A stretch of DNA of 64,000 nt, taken from NCBI GenBank assembly GCA_003945285.1, contig AP019005.1:1364001-1428000 (forward strand), given 5' to 3'. A program made the position numbers and the translations under genes. Under the pieces are notes generated by a model. It was not told the origin of the DNA, did no database searches, and saw nothing but the letters and a program-made list of their open reading frames with translations. This DNA is from Hydrogenimonas sp. (GTDB lineage Bacteria; Campylobacterota; Campylobacteria; Campylobacterales; Hydrogenimonadaceae). Positions 1-7,869 of the stretch are shown in pieces (positions within the stretch are counted from its first letter, which is position 1; each line of letters opens with the position of its first letter).

Positions 1-41
1 CACAACTTCCACAAAAACAAGAAGCAAGGGACCATAAAGTA

Positions 42-698
42 ATGAAAATTCTACTACTTGAAGATGAGTATATGCTCAGAAAATCGATAAAAGAGCTGCT
101 CGAAGACAACGGCTATATCGTAGATGACTTTTCCGACGGCAAGGCGGTTCTGGATGAGACTTTCGACGGTACATACGACCTTTTGCTGGTAGATGTAAAC
201 GTACCGGGTATAGACGGTTTCGAGCTTCTGGAAAAGTTGCGCAAAAACGGGGTACAGACTCCGACAATCTTTATCACTTCACTTACCGAAATAGACAGTA
301 TAGAGCGCGGTTACAACCTTGGGTGCTGCGACTACATAAAAAAACCTTTCGATATGAAAGAGCTCAAACTCAGAGTCGCTACGGCGCTGAAACTCGCCTC
401 TTTGCGCTCAAACGAGGAGACTATCAAATTGCCGGGAGGCTACGAGTACAATGCCAACTCATTCACCCTCACGAAAGATGATCGGGAGGTGAATCTCTCT
501 AAAACCGAGAAGATGATACTCGACCTCTTCATCAAATACAAAAACCGGGTCGTAACGCCGGAGATGATTACGGAGTATGTATGGGAGGATTACGTCGACC
601 CGGCGAACGTAAGGGTACAGATAAACAATCTCAGAAAAAAGCTGAACAAAGATCTCATCAAAAACATCAGAGGCGTAGGATACAAGCTTGAAACTTGA
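42..698 (+). CDS. OmpR-family response regulator
   Basis: This 218-residue protein is a two-domain response regulator. The receiver domain covers about residues 1-118, with the acidic pair E7/D8, the phospho-acceptor D51 in LLLVDVNVPG, the switch residue T79 and K101 in YIKKPF. The C-terminal part, about 122-218, is a winged-helix DNA-binding domain of the OmpR/PhoB class, ending in the typical VRVQINNLRKKL and IRGVGYKLE segments. The ATG at 42 starts the conserved KILLLEDE strand. The gene overlaps the downstream histidine kinase by 11 bases, so the two form a cognate pair. The target genes are unknown; a secreted protein and a tetrahaem cytochrome lie just downstream, so they are possible targets, but this is only proximity. 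Confidence 0.93.
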   Translation: MKILLLEDEYMLRKSIKELLEDNGYIVDDFSDGKAVLDETFDGTYDLLLVDVNVPGIDGFELLEKLRKNGVQTPTIFITSLTEIDSIERGYNLGCCDYIKKPFDMKELKLRVATALKLASLRSNEETIKLPGGYEYNANSFTLTKDDREVNLSKTEKMILDLFIKYKNRVVTPEMITEYVWEDYVDPANVRVQINNLRKKLNKDLIKNIRGVGYKLET

Positions 699-1878
699 TA
701 TAAACGAGTACAGGTTTTCACTGAAATACTCCATCATCTATACTCTTATCGTAATGGCGATTCTGCTGGTTCCCTTCGCCATCTACGACAACTACACGTA
801 CAACCTCGAAGAGGTAAAAACCGAGATGGCTCTGAAAAAAAAGAGTATTCAGATAATCAACGAAATGGAGAGTTTCGACAGCAGGTACCAGAGCGCCTTC
901 ATATTCCCCAGATTCAAATCGTACCAGGCAGGCCTCTACGACAGAAACGGAAACCCCATCTTCACACTCATCAAAGAGCCCATTTCTGCCCTGAACCTGA
1001 AACAGGGGTATCACAAACTGGGGAACTACCGTTACTACGTCACGGAGTTTCCGGACGAAAACTACTTCGGAGCCAAATACCTGGTAACCGCTACCGAGTT
1101 CAATATCTATACGATACTCTTCAACATACTCATCATCTTTCTCTCCATTCTGGCCGTAACGTTTCTCTTCTCTTTCCTTATACTAAAAAACTTTTCCAGA
1201 CCATTCAAGGAGATAAACAGGGTCCTGGACGACTTCATAAAGGACTCCATGCACGAAATCAACACCCCGCTCTCCATCATCAACATTAATATAGATATGT
1301 TCACCGAGAAGTTCGGCAAAAACCGCCACCTCTCCCGAATAAAGTCGGCGGCGAAGATTCTCTCGTCACTCTACGACGATATGAACTACCTGATAAAAGA
1401 GCAGACAATCAACAAAACAGAAAAGAAGCGGATCAACTTCAGCAACTTTCTGAAAAAGTCGGCCGACTACTTCAAAGATATCGCCGAGCTCAAAGATATC
1501 ACCCTGAGCCTGGATATAGAAGATGAAATCTACATAGACTTCGTACCGACGAAACTTCAAAAGATAGTAGACAACAACCTATCCAACGCCATCAAATACT
1601 CCTATGAGGGGGGAGAGGTCATTTTGTCGCTGAAGCGAAAAGGCGACAAGATTGTTCTCGGGTTCAAAGATTACGGAATAGGCATAAAAGATACGCAGAA
1701 AATCTTCTCACGCTACTATAGGGAAGACAATACAAAAGGGGGCTTCGGCATCGGTCTCAACATCGTCGGCAAAATAGTCAACGAAGAGAAGATAGAGGTG
1801 AAAATCGTATCCGAACCTGAAAAAGGGAGCTACTTCGAGTATACATTTACAAACGACTCTAAAAAACCGGAAAAATAG
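688..1878 (+). CDS. Sensor histidine kinase, partner of the upstream regulator
   Basis: The 396-residue protein is an inner-membrane sensor kinase. Two hydrophobic segments (about residues 14-32 and 140-165) bracket a periplasmic sensor region of about 105 residues with no recognised fold. The H-box reads DSMHEINTPLS with the phosphorylated histidine at H189, and the ATP-binding domain shows the N-box NNLSNAIKYS, the G1 box DYGIGI and the G2 box GGFGIGLNIV. The only in-frame start near the regulator's end is TTG at 688, inside the regulator gene, which implies translational coupling. The H-box follows the second membrane segment almost directly, so there is little room for a HAMP linker. The signal is unknown. 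Confidence 0.92.
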   Translation: MKLDINEYRFSLKYSIIYTLIVMAILLVPFAIYDNYTYNLEEVKTEMALKKKSIQIINEMESFDSRYQSAFIFPRFKSYQAGLYDRNGNPIFTLIKEPISALNLKQGYHKLGNYRYYVTEFPDENYFGAKYLVTATEFNIYTILFNILIIFLSILAVTFLFSFLILKNFSRPFKEINRVLDDFIKDSMHEINTPLSIININIDMFTEKFGKNRHLSRIKSAAKILSSLYDDMNYLIKEQTINKTEKKRINFSNFLKKSADYFKDIAELKDITLSLDIEDEIYIDFVPTKLQKIVDNNLSNAIKYSYEGGEVILSLKRKGDKIVLGFKDYGIGIKDTQKIFSRYYREDNTKGGFGIGLNIVGKIVNEEKIEVKIVSEPEKGSYFEYTFTNDSKKPEK

Positions 1879-2073
1879 CACCTTCTCCCCTCACCCGCAG
1901 CACCCTCTCTCTCCACCGTAGCAAACTCCTCCGACAGCCCTTTCGAAAATAAATTTCCCTTATCCTATCTCTCTTTCTCAATAATATTATCTGTTTTTTA
2001 TCGGCATCTATTGACTTCTAACCTATATTAATACTAAACTTTTTCTGTTCCAAATTTAACAAAGGAGTAAGTT

Positions 2074-2724
2074 ATGAAGAGATTGTTCGCTTCAGCTTCA
2101 ATGCTGTTACTGGTTACCGCAGGTTCACTTCAGGCCCAGACACTCGAAGAGAGGGTAAGCGCCCTCGAAGCCCGGATGGACGCCATAGAGAGCAGAGTCG
2201 CCAGACTCGAAACCTTTCACCCCAACCGTGAGTTCACTATAACCCAGGGGAATTTCACACTTGATGAATTCAACTCGTATATCACAAATCTCGATGTCAA
2301 AGATGGTGAGTGGCTGTACGTAAAAAGTTCCGGGGATATTGATGGAGATGGACAGACAGACATATTGGAACTTTGTACTTCTGATCAACGCTTCACATCC
2401 CTCTTCGGCTACTACCTTAATGGAAATCCGGATGATCCTTTTGGTCGGCAATATTATTTCAATGGAAATTCGGATAATGATTTGACATACAATAAAAATA
2501 ATTTCACACAGAGTAACTTTGTTACTGATTGGAGAATTGCCACCCACATACTTGTAAACTCGTTGCAAAACGAACGTTTAAGAATGAAAGCCGATGGTCC
2601 AGGTGGTTCTTCTGAGGCCGATATTTTTTCAAGAAGCGGCCTTATCCACTTTTATACAAGTGGACCAGATTTCAAAGTGACATACAGAGCAGGCACTACA
2701 AGAATGGAAGCCTGCGGCTTCTAA
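2074..2724 (+). CDS. Secreted protein with short coiled coil and calcium-loop-like motif
   Basis: I do not recognise this 216-residue protein. It has a clear signal peptide (about residues 1-21, cleavage after LQA), then a short heptad-repeat coiled coil (about 24-46: LEERVSALEARMDAIESRVA) of the sort that trimerises surface or periplasmic proteins. At residues 88-96 it has DIDGDGQTD, which fits the DxDxDGxxD calcium loop seen in dockerins and thrombospondin type 3 repeats. Two cysteines (near residue 102 and close to the C-terminus) could form a disulfide. The start is supported by AAAGGAG nine bases upstream. The second half is visibly more A+T-rich than the flanking kinase genes. A periplasmic or surface role is likely; function unknown. 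Confidence 0.75.
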   Translation: MKRLFASASMLLLVTAGSLQAQTLEERVSALEARMDAIESRVARLETFHPNREFTITQGNFTLDEFNSYITNLDVKDGEWLYVKSSGDIDGDGQTDILELCTSDQRFTSLFGYYLNGNPDDPFGRQYYFNGNSDNDLTYNKNNFTQSNFVTDWRIATHILVNSLQNERLRMKADGPGGSSEADIFSRSGLIHFYTSGPDFKVTYRAGTTRMEACGF

Positions 2725-2741
2725 CCCGCTCTCCACATACT

Positions 2742-2768
2742 TCCACCGGGACCGCGGTCCGGGTGGAG
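2742..2768 (+). terminator. Strong hairpin after the secreted-protein gene
   Basis: An inverted repeat pairs TCCACC with GGTGGA and GGACC with GGTCC, 17 bases after the stop codon. There is no uninterrupted T-run after it, so intrinsic termination is uncertain; it may only protect the transcript end. Confidence 0.4.
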
Positions 2769-2821
2769 GAAAACATCTTTCTTAAAATTTTTCCGAAATT
2801 CTTTAGGTTATTTCACGTTGT

Positions 2822-2853
2822 TTTACACAGTTTTTACACTACTATGTAATAAT
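2822..2853 (+). promoter_or_regulatory. Cytochrome promoter with shared TTTACACAG element
   Basis: The 17-base string TTTACACAGTTTTTACA at 2822-2838 recurs exactly at 11888-11904, upstream of the paralogous tetrahaem gene at 11954. A TAATAAT stretch (2847-2853) sits at the same distance as the TACAAT -10 box of the other gene. This points to a common activator or repressor site for the two cytochromes. The regulator is not identified. Confidence 0.55.
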
Positions 2854-2884
2854 CGAGTCAGAGAAGTCAAAAAAAGGGGACGAA

Positions 2885-3577
2885 ATGAAAACAAAGTTGT
2901 TTGTAGGACTGGGGGTTACTTTCTTTATAGTATCAAGTTTATCCGGCTCAATAATACGCTCAAAGCACGACTTGGGTAATGGAGCCGGTGGTGACAACGC
3001 AGAAGCATGTGTCTATTGTCATACTCCTCACGCTTCTAATGTGGACTTCACAAATGTCCCTCTCTGGAACAAGCCCTCCACCGGAACTACTTTTACCATG
3101 TATGGAGCAAGTGCAGAAGGTGTTCCAGGTAAAACAATAGCCGGAACTGAAACCGATGCATCGCCGTCCGGAGCAACGCTGGCATGTCTAAGCTGTCATG
3201 ATGGTGTAAGTGCCATTAACTCGGTTGTAAATGCTCCAGGTTCTGGAGGATACAATCTAAATGGAACACTAATCGGATTCAACGACCCAACTTATCAAGA
3301 AAGAATGGGTACCAGCAATGTAAGAGCTGTTGGAGCTTTTGGCGATCTTACAAATGACCATCCTGTCTCCATTCCATATGTAGAAGGTGCCGCAAGTCTA
3401 AAGCCGAAAAATACCCAAATCAGCGGTTGGCAAGGAGCAACAACCATTAATGATTTGCTAAGAGATGGGAAAGTACAATGTGTGAGCTGTCACGATCCTC
3501 ACTATCCGAACTGGGGTACATTCCGTAGAACAAGCAATAATGGCAGTGAACTCTGCAAAACCTGCCACGACAAATAA
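2885..3577 (+). CDS. Secreted tetrahaem c-type cytochrome
   Basis: The 230-residue protein has a signal peptide (about 1-21) and four CXXCH haem-attachment sites: CVYCH (42-46), CLSCH (101-105), CVSCH (199-203) and CKTCH (224-228). Extra histidines that could be distal ligands occur in SKHDL, CHTPH, NDHPV and CHDPH. It is a paralog of the tetrahaem proteins at 11954 and 13992, sharing the order SKHDL, YCHTPH, PLWNK, CLSCHDGVSA, NDHPVSI, SLKP, CHDPH, CHDK; identity to the 11954 protein is high by eye. Size and haem number resemble the Geobacter filament-forming cytochrome OmcE, but I cannot confirm homology. Likely periplasmic or extracellular electron carrier. It stands alone between a regulated promoter and a hairpin. 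Confidence 0.9.
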   Translation: MKTKLFVGLGVTFFIVSSLSGSIIRSKHDLGNGAGGDNAEACVYCHTPHASNVDFTNVPLWNKPSTGTTFTMYGASAEGVPGKTIAGTETDASPSGATLACLSCHDGVSAINSVVNAPGSGGYNLNGTLIGFNDPTYQERMGTSNVRAVGAFGDLTNDHPVSIPYVEGAASLKPKNTQISGWQGATTINDLLRDGKVQCVSCHDPHYPNWGTFRRTSNNGSELCKTCHDK

Positions 3578-3590
3578 CACTCTCCAAAAA

Positions 3591-3616
3591 TCGGACTCTC
3601 CAAAAAGAGGGTCCGA
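3591..3616 (+). terminator. Hairpin after the tetrahaem cytochrome gene
   Basis: TCGGACTCTC pairs with GAGGGTCCGA (one mismatch) around a CAAAAA loop, 13 bases after the stop codon. No T-run follows, so it is a weak intrinsic terminator candidate. Confidence 0.4.
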
Positions 3617-3650
3617 CTCAATCCAGCATCTCAAAACAGAATAAAACGCC

Positions 3651-3902
3651 ACTACCCACTACCCACTACCCACTACCCACTACCCACTACCCACTACCCA
3701 CTACCCACTACCCACTACCCACTACCCACTACCCACTACCCACTACCCACTACCCACTACCCACTACCCACTACCCACTACCCACTACCCACTACCCACT
3801 ACCAGCTGCAAACTGCAAACTGCAAACTGCAAACTGCAAACTGCAAACTGCAAACTAAAAATTAAAAACTAAAAACTAAAAATTAAAAATTAAAAATTAA
3901 AA
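3651..3902. repeat. 36-unit heptanucleotide array with three unit types in one register
   Basis: The tract is exactly 36 seven-base units. Units 1-22 read ACTACCC (the last with a junction base A), units 23-29 read ACTGCAA (the first GCTGCAA), and units 30-36 read ACTAAAA or ATTAAAA. The trinucleotide ACT (or GCT/ATT) falls every seven bases across all three blocks, so the unit types share a register. The array is lost at about 3903 by one extra A. It begins 73 bases after the cytochrome stop and ends about 40 bases before the metY promoter region. It has no long open reading frame. The rest of the 3578-4019 gap holds the hairpin and promoter listed separately. Confidence 0.97.
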
Positions 3903-3940
3903 AATTGGGAGAATTTTCCTAGATGGCATCTTATTCTTAT

Positions 3941-3953
3941 TAATCTCTATCGA
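3941..3953 (+). promoter_or_regulatory. Candidate operator upstream of metY
   Basis: The 13-mer TAATCTCTATCGA lies directly upstream of the metY -35 box. Its exact reverse complement occurs at 6744-6756 in the promoter region of the DUF2061-cysH operon. Two copies at the two sulfur promoters suggest a shared regulator, most simply the Rrf2 protein encoded at 5287. Confidence 0.5.
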
Positions 3954-3958
3954 TATAC

Positions 3959-3987
3959 TTGACATTGTTCTCTTTTTCTATTACAAT
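3959..3987 (+). promoter_or_regulatory. Sigma70-type promoter of metY
   Basis: TTGACA (3959-3964) and TACAAT (3982-3987) are separated by 17 bases, a near-consensus promoter. Transcription would start near 3994, giving a leader of about 26 bases before the ATG at 4020. Confidence 0.75.
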
Positions 3988-4019
3988 TTCAGATATCAAC
4001 AATTTCAAAGGACTTGAAG

Positions 4020-5285
4020 ATGAGAGAGCAGACACTTGCACTTCACTACGGATACAATAAAGACGAATACAAAACCATGGCTGTTCCGGTCTACCAGACT
4101 ACGGCGTACGACTTCGAGACTGCCGAAAGGGCTGCCAACCTCTTTGCGCTCAAAGAGCTGGGGCCTATCTATACGAGACTCAACAACCCTACAACCGAAG
4201 TTCTTGAAAACAGAATCGCGGCCATAGAAAAGGGTGCGGCGGCCATCGCCACTTCGAGCGGTCAGGCGGCCATCTTCTATGCGGTGGCGAATCTGGCCGA
4301 AGCGGGCGACAATATCGTCGTAGCAAAAAAGATATACGGCGGGGCTACAACGCTTCTTACACATACGGTGAAGCGTTTCGGTATAGAGGCCAGAATCTTC
4401 GACAGCGACACTGCCGGCGATCTCGAAGAGCTTATCGACGATAAGACCAAAGCGATCTTTTTCGAATCGCTCTCCAATCCCCAGATAGCGGTTGCCGATG
4501 TCGACAGGATCGTCGAAATAGCGAGAAAGCACAACGTCGTCACCATATGCGACAACACCGTAGCCACACCTATCATATTCAACCCGCTCGCTCACGGTGT
4601 AGATGTGGTTGTCCACAGTGCCAGCAAATATATCAACGGCCAGGGTACGGCTATAGGTGGTCTTATAGTGGAGAGCAAAGAGCTCAACGAAAAGCTCATC
4701 GGGAACGAAAAATACCCGCAGTTCAACGAGCCCGACGAGAGCTACCACGGTCTGGTTTACGCCGACCTTCCTTTCCCTATATTCACCCTAAGGGTGCGGC
4801 TCTCGCTCATTCGCGACATCGGCGCTGCGCCCGCACCCTTCAACTCATGGCTGCATATCCAGGGGCTGGAGACTCTGGCCATAAGAATAAAAGAGCACTC
4901 AAGAAACGCTCTCAAGATCGCGGAGTTCCTCGAAAAGCATCCGAAAGTGCTCAAAGTAAACTACCCCGGCCTCCAGAGCGATGCCAACCACGAGAAGGCC
5001 GAGCGATACTTTAGAGACGGCATGGCTTCCGGTCTCGTAAGCTTCGATGTGGGAGATCTGGAGTATGCCAAAAAGATTCTGGACAAGACAAAACTCTTCA
5101 GTGTCGTGGTCAACATAGGTGACTCCAAATCGATAATCACCCATCCGGCCAGCACCACACACCAGCAGTTGAGCGCGGAGGAGCTCGAAGAGGCAGGAGT
5201 CACTCCAGGGCTGGTAAGGCTGAGTGTAGGGCTTGAAGACTACAACGATCTCATCGAAGATCTGAAACAGGCGATGGAGAGCTGA
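4020..5285 (+). CDS. metY: O-acetylhomoserine sulfhydrylase (PLP-dependent)
   Basis: The enzyme joins sulfide to O-acetylhomoserine to give homocysteine in the cytoplasm. The 421-residue length and sequence fit the Cys/Met-metabolism PLP family: the cofactor lysine is K203 in VHSASKYINGQGTAIGG, with TSSGQAA and VTICDNTVATP around the active site. The long form and the early MREQTLALHYGY segment fit the MetY (direct sulfhydrylation) branch better than cystathionine gamma-synthase. A TTG six bases upstream is in frame, but the AAAGGA at 4007-4012 spaces correctly to the ATG at 4020. Only one base separates its stop from the Rrf2 regulator start, so the two are co-transcribed. Confidence 0.9.
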   Translation: MREQTLALHYGYNKDEYKTMAVPVYQTTAYDFETAERAANLFALKELGPIYTRLNNPTTEVLENRIAAIEKGAAAIATSSGQAAIFYAVANLAEAGDNIVVAKKIYGGATTLLTHTVKRFGIEARIFDSDTAGDLEELIDDKTKAIFFESLSNPQIAVADVDRIVEIARKHNVVTICDNTVATPIIFNPLAHGVDVVVHSASKYINGQGTAIGGLIVESKELNEKLIGNEKYPQFNEPDESYHGLVYADLPFPIFTLRVRLSLIRDIGAAPAPFNSWLHIQGLETLAIRIKEHSRNALKIAEFLEKHPKVLKVNYPGLQSDANHEKAERYFRDGMASGLVSFDVGDLEYAKKILDKTKLFSVVVNIGDSKSIITHPASTTHQQLSAEELEEAGVTPGLVRLSVGLEDYNDLIEDLKQAMES

Positions 5286-5286
5286 A

Positions 5287-5703
5287 ATGACCCTGCTCTC
5301 CTCCAAGGGTACATACGGCCTGCTGGCGATGTATGAACTCTCCAAAGAGTATCAGTTCAACAAGCCGGTAAAGATCCGCGACATTGCGGAGAGAGCCGGC
5401 ATACCGCAGAACTACCTGGAGCAGCTGCTCAACGGACTGAAAAAAGATGGTTTTGTAAAGAGTACCAGGGGGGCCTACGGAGGCTACATGCTTGCCGCCG
5501 ACCCTGCCGATATACGCGTACTGGATCTGCTGAAATCACTGGAGGGTGAGTTGAAGATAACGGAGACCGCTACGCAAAACAGTGTACTGGAGCTCTTCTT
5601 CGAGGATGCCGAAGAGAGACTCGAGAAGATTTTCGACATATCTCTCGACGATTTCGGGCTATATGAGCAGAAGCTCTCCAAGCAGCTCTGCTACACAATA
5701 TAA
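5287..5703 (+). CDS. Rrf2-family transcription regulator, CymR-like
   Basis: The 138-residue protein has the Rrf2 winged helix (about residues 1-82; SSKGTYGLLAMYELS, IRDIAERAGIPQNYLEQLL, STRGAYGGYMLA). It lacks the three clustered cysteines that hold the Fe-S cluster in IscR and NsrR; its only cysteine is near the C-terminus (QLCYTI). Length and lack of cluster resemble Bacillus CymR, the cysteine-metabolism repressor that acts in complex with CysK. Here cysK is the next gene and metY the previous one, so control of sulfur assimilation in response to cysteine supply is a reasonable inference. The 13-bp motif at 3941 and 6744 is a candidate binding site. Confidence 0.85.
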   Translation: MTLLSSKGTYGLLAMYELSKEYQFNKPVKIRDIAERAGIPQNYLEQLLNGLKKDGFVKSTRGAYGGYMLAADPADIRVLDLLKSLEGELKITETATQNSVLELFFEDAEERLEKIFDISLDDFGLYEQKLSKQLCYTI

Positions 5704-5779
5704 AACCCGGACCGGACTACCCTATTTCCGGTATCGGGCCAAATGCCGACGCTTCGGCGCCGGATAAAAAGGAGATTTC

Positions 5780-6700
5780 ATGAACTATGCGAAAGATGTA
5801 ACGGACCTCATAGGAAACACCCCGCTGGTAAAACTGAGAGGGGCATCACGGCAGAGCGGGGCTCTGGTGCTGGGAAAGTGTGAGTTTATGAATCCTACAA
5901 GCTCCGTCAAAGACCGGATCGGCGCGAATATGATAGAAAAGGCGATCGAAAAAGGGGTTATAGGCAAAGATACCGTTCTCATAGAGCCCACCAGCGGAAA
6001 CACCGGTATAGCCCTTGCCTCCGTCGCGGCCGCGAAGGGGATAAGACTCATACTCACGATGCCCTCGTCGATGAGCATGGAGCGAAGGCAGTTGCTTGCG
6101 GCGCTAGGTGCCGAACTGGTTCTTACCGAACCCGCGAAAGGTATGGCCGGAGCCGTGGAGAAGGCGAGGGAGATTGCCGAAGAGCTGGATAACGCCGTTA
6201 TATTGCAGCAGTTTGAAAATCCGGCCAACCCGGAGATCCATATAAAAACGACGGCACAGGAGATCCTGCGGGATACCGATGGAAAGATCGACATATTCGT
6301 AGCGGGGGTTGGAACCGGGGGGACCATCACCGGAGTCGGAAGAGTATTAAAAGAGTACAATCCCGACATCAGAGTCATAGCGGTGGAACCGCAAAACTCC
6401 CCGGTCCTGGAGGGCGGGAAGCCGGGCCCTCACAAGATTCAGGGGATCGGCGCGGGCTTCATACCGAAGATTCTCGATACGCAGATATACGACGAGATCA
6501 TACCGGTCGCCGATGAGACAGCTCTGGCCGCCGCAGCCGATCTGGCGAAGAGTGAAGGTCTTCTGGTGGGAGTATCCTCCGGGGCCAACGTTCATGCGGC
6601 TGCACTCGTGGCAGGAAGGGAAGAGAACAGGGGCAAAACGGTCGTTACGATGCTCAACGATACGGGAGAGCGATACCTGAGCAGCGGGCTTTTCGGATAG
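5780..6700 (+). CDS. cysK: Cysteine synthase A (O-acetylserine sulfhydrylase)
   Basis: The 306-residue PLP enzyme makes cysteine from O-acetylserine and sulfide. The cofactor lysine is K44 in [11 protein letters not shown], followed by the substrate loop [12 protein letters not shown] and the phosphate-binding loop [13 protein letters not shown]; the length is typical of CysK. AAAAGGAG sits just before the ATG. The 76-base gap after the regulator gene contains small GC-rich inverted repeats around CCGACGCTTCGG that might attenuate transcription. The stop codon lies inside the loop of the terminator, so the coding region and terminator overlap. By analogy with Bacillus the protein might also act as co-repressor with the Rrf2 protein; this is inference. 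Confidence 0.95.
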   Translation: MNYAKDVTDLIGNTPLVKLRGASRQSGALVLGKCEFMNPTSSVKDRIGANMIEKAIEKGVIGKDTVLIEPTSGNTGIALASVAAAKGIRLILTMPSSMSMERRQLLAALGAELVLTEPAKGMAGAVEKAREIAEELDNAVILQQFENPANPEIHIKTTAQEILRDTDGKIDIFVAGVGTGGTITGVGRVLKEYNPDIRVIAVEPQNSPVLEGGKPGPHKIQGIGAGFIPKILDTQIYDEIIPVADETALAAAADLAKSEGLLVGVSSGANVHAAALVAGREENRGKTVVTMLNDTGERYLSSGLFG

Positions 6701-6724
6701 CCTGCCGAAAGCCCGTTTTTTTTT
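6685..6724 (+). terminator. Intrinsic terminator overlapping the cysK stop
   Basis: CGGGCTTTTCGG pairs with CCGAAAGCCCG and is followed by nine T. The cysK TAG (6698-6700) is in the loop. Confidence 0.9.
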
Positions 6725-6734
6725 GCCTCTATTC

Positions 6735-6756
6735 TTGACTATTTCGATAGAGATTA
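6735..6756 (+). promoter_or_regulatory. Candidate control region of the cysHDN operon
   Basis: TTGACT at 6735-6740 could be a -35 box; TCGATAGAGATTA at 6744-6756 is the exact reverse complement of the 13-mer at the metY promoter. The best -10 candidate (TAATAC, 6762-6767) is too far (21 bases), so the promoter itself is uncertain. The motif would overlap the promoter spacer, as expected for a repressor site. Confidence 0.45.
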
Positions 6757-6782
6757 TTCACTAATACCGCGCATAAGCGTAA

Positions 6783-6876
6783 TATCCTCCCGAATCTGCG
6801 ATTTCGCGGCTTTGGGGAGGTACGGGGGAGGCTTCCCCCGCCAAAGCCCGGGCACTGTCCTGGCTTTACGTAAGAT
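6783..6876 (-). repeat. Diverged copy of the 48-kb palindromic element
   Basis: Read on the minus strand, this leader segment aligns through its length with the unit repeated at 48.2-48.5 kb: TTACGTAAAG, a GGGC palindrome, CTTTGGCGGGG, a C-rich arm, AAAGC, then CGAAATCGCAGATT. It can fold into strong hairpins (CGGGGGAGGCTTCCCCCG on the plus strand). It lies between the cysHDN promoter region and the first gene, so it would be in the mRNA leader. Confidence 0.65.
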
Positions 6877-6904
6877 CAGTAATATTCAACAGAGGAAACA
6901 TGCC

Positions 6905-7132
6905 ATGCATGAGAAACCGTACAGAAGTGTAGTCAAAACCATTTCATGGAGGGCCCTCGGCACTCTGGATACCGTAATCATCTCATATGTTATCACCGGC
7001 AGCCTCGGAATGGCTGCATCCATCGGGGGAATAGAGCTGATTACGAAGATGGTTCTCTACTATTTTCACGAAAGAGCCTGGAACAGAATACCTCTGGGCA
7101 GGGTGCCGAAAGAGCCCGAATATCATATATAG
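6905..7132 (+). CDS. DUF2061 small membrane protein
   Basis: The 75-residue protein matches the DUF2061 family pattern: RSVVKTISWRALGTLDTVIISYVITG, GGIELITKMVLYYFHERAWN. It has about two hydrophobic segments. Family members commonly lie next to sulfate-assimilation genes, and this one starts the cysH-cysD-cysN operon, eight bases before cysH. Biochemical role unknown. GAGGAAA at 6892-6898 favours ATG 6905 over the out-of-frame ATG at 6900. Confidence 0.85.
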   Translation: MHEKPYRSVVKTISWRALGTLDTVIISYVITGSLGMAASIGGIELITKMVLYYFHERAWNRIPLGRVPKEPEYHI

Positions 7133-7140
7133 GAGACTTT

Positions 7141-7869
7141 ATGAACAGAGAGGTCAAAGAGATAATAAAAGAGTACAACGACAGATATAAAAAGAGTTCG
7201 GCCGACGATCTGCTCCGTTTTTTTCTCGATCGATACGCAGGGAGAACGGTCCTTGCGACGAGCTTCGGGGCGGAAGATCAGGTGCTTACACATATGGCGG
7301 TCGCCATCGATCCCGACATAGAGATCTTCACGCTGGATACCGGGAGGCTTCCGGAGGAGACCTACAGGGTTTGGGAGAGGACTGAGCGGCGCTACGGGAT
7401 AGGCATAAATGCCTACTACCCCGACAGAAGCGCTCTTGAAAGCCTTGTCGCAAGAGACGGGATAAACGGCTTTTACGAGAGTATAGAGAAGAGGAAGGAG
7501 TGCTGCAGGGTGAGAAAGACGGAGCAGTTGAAACGCGCACTCGACGGTAAAGCCGCATGGATCACCGGCTTGAGGCGTGAGCAGTCCGTTACGAGACAGA
7601 GCGCACAACCCGTCGAGTACGATGATACATTCGGACTCATAAAACTCAACCCGCTCATAGAGTGGAGTACCGGGGATGTGTGGAGATATATCAGGGAGAA
7701 CGACATTCCATATAACGAACTCCACGACAGGGGATACCCGAGCATAGGCTGCGCACCGTGTACCCGCGCTGTAGCGGAAGGCGAAGATATAAGAGGCGGA
7801 AGATGGTGGTGGGAGAGCCCCGAACACAAAGAGTGTGGTCTGCACCTGAGAAAGGAGAGAGCGGTATGA
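7141..7869 (+). CDS. cysH: Adenylyl-sulfate (APS) reductase
   Basis: The 242-residue cytoplasmic enzyme reduces activated sulfate to sulfite. The PP-loop-related SFGAEDQVL segment is near the N-terminus. Two cysteine pairs, C121-C122 in KECCRVRK and C204/C207 in GCAPCTR, mark the [4Fe-4S]-containing, APS-specific type of CysH, and C232 in HKECGLH is the catalytic cysteine. The presence of the cluster and absence of an APS kinase gene nearby agree with direct APS reduction. ATG 7141 follows AGGAG; an in-frame upstream extension overlaps DUF2061 and is not needed. The stop overlaps the cysD start (ATGA). Confidence 0.93.
   Translation: MNREVKEIIKEYNDRYKKSSADDLLRFFLDRYAGRTVLATSFGAEDQVLTHMAVAIDPDIEIFTLDTGRLPEETYRVWERTERRYGIGINAYYPDRSALESLVARDGINGFYESIEKRKECCRVRKTEQLKRALDGKAAWITGLRREQSVTRQSAQPVEYDDTFGLIKLNPLIEWSTGDVWRYIRENDIPYNELHDRGYPSIGCAPCTRAVAEGEDIRGGRWWWESPEHKECGLHLRKERAV

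Noticed and set aside
3651-3902. CRISPR array
   Set aside because: The units are seven bases with no spacers; this is a plain tandem repeat.
4014-4019. TTG start two codons upstream of metY ATG
   Set aside because: AAAGGA ends only one base before the TTG but seven before the ATG at 4020, so the ATG is preferred.
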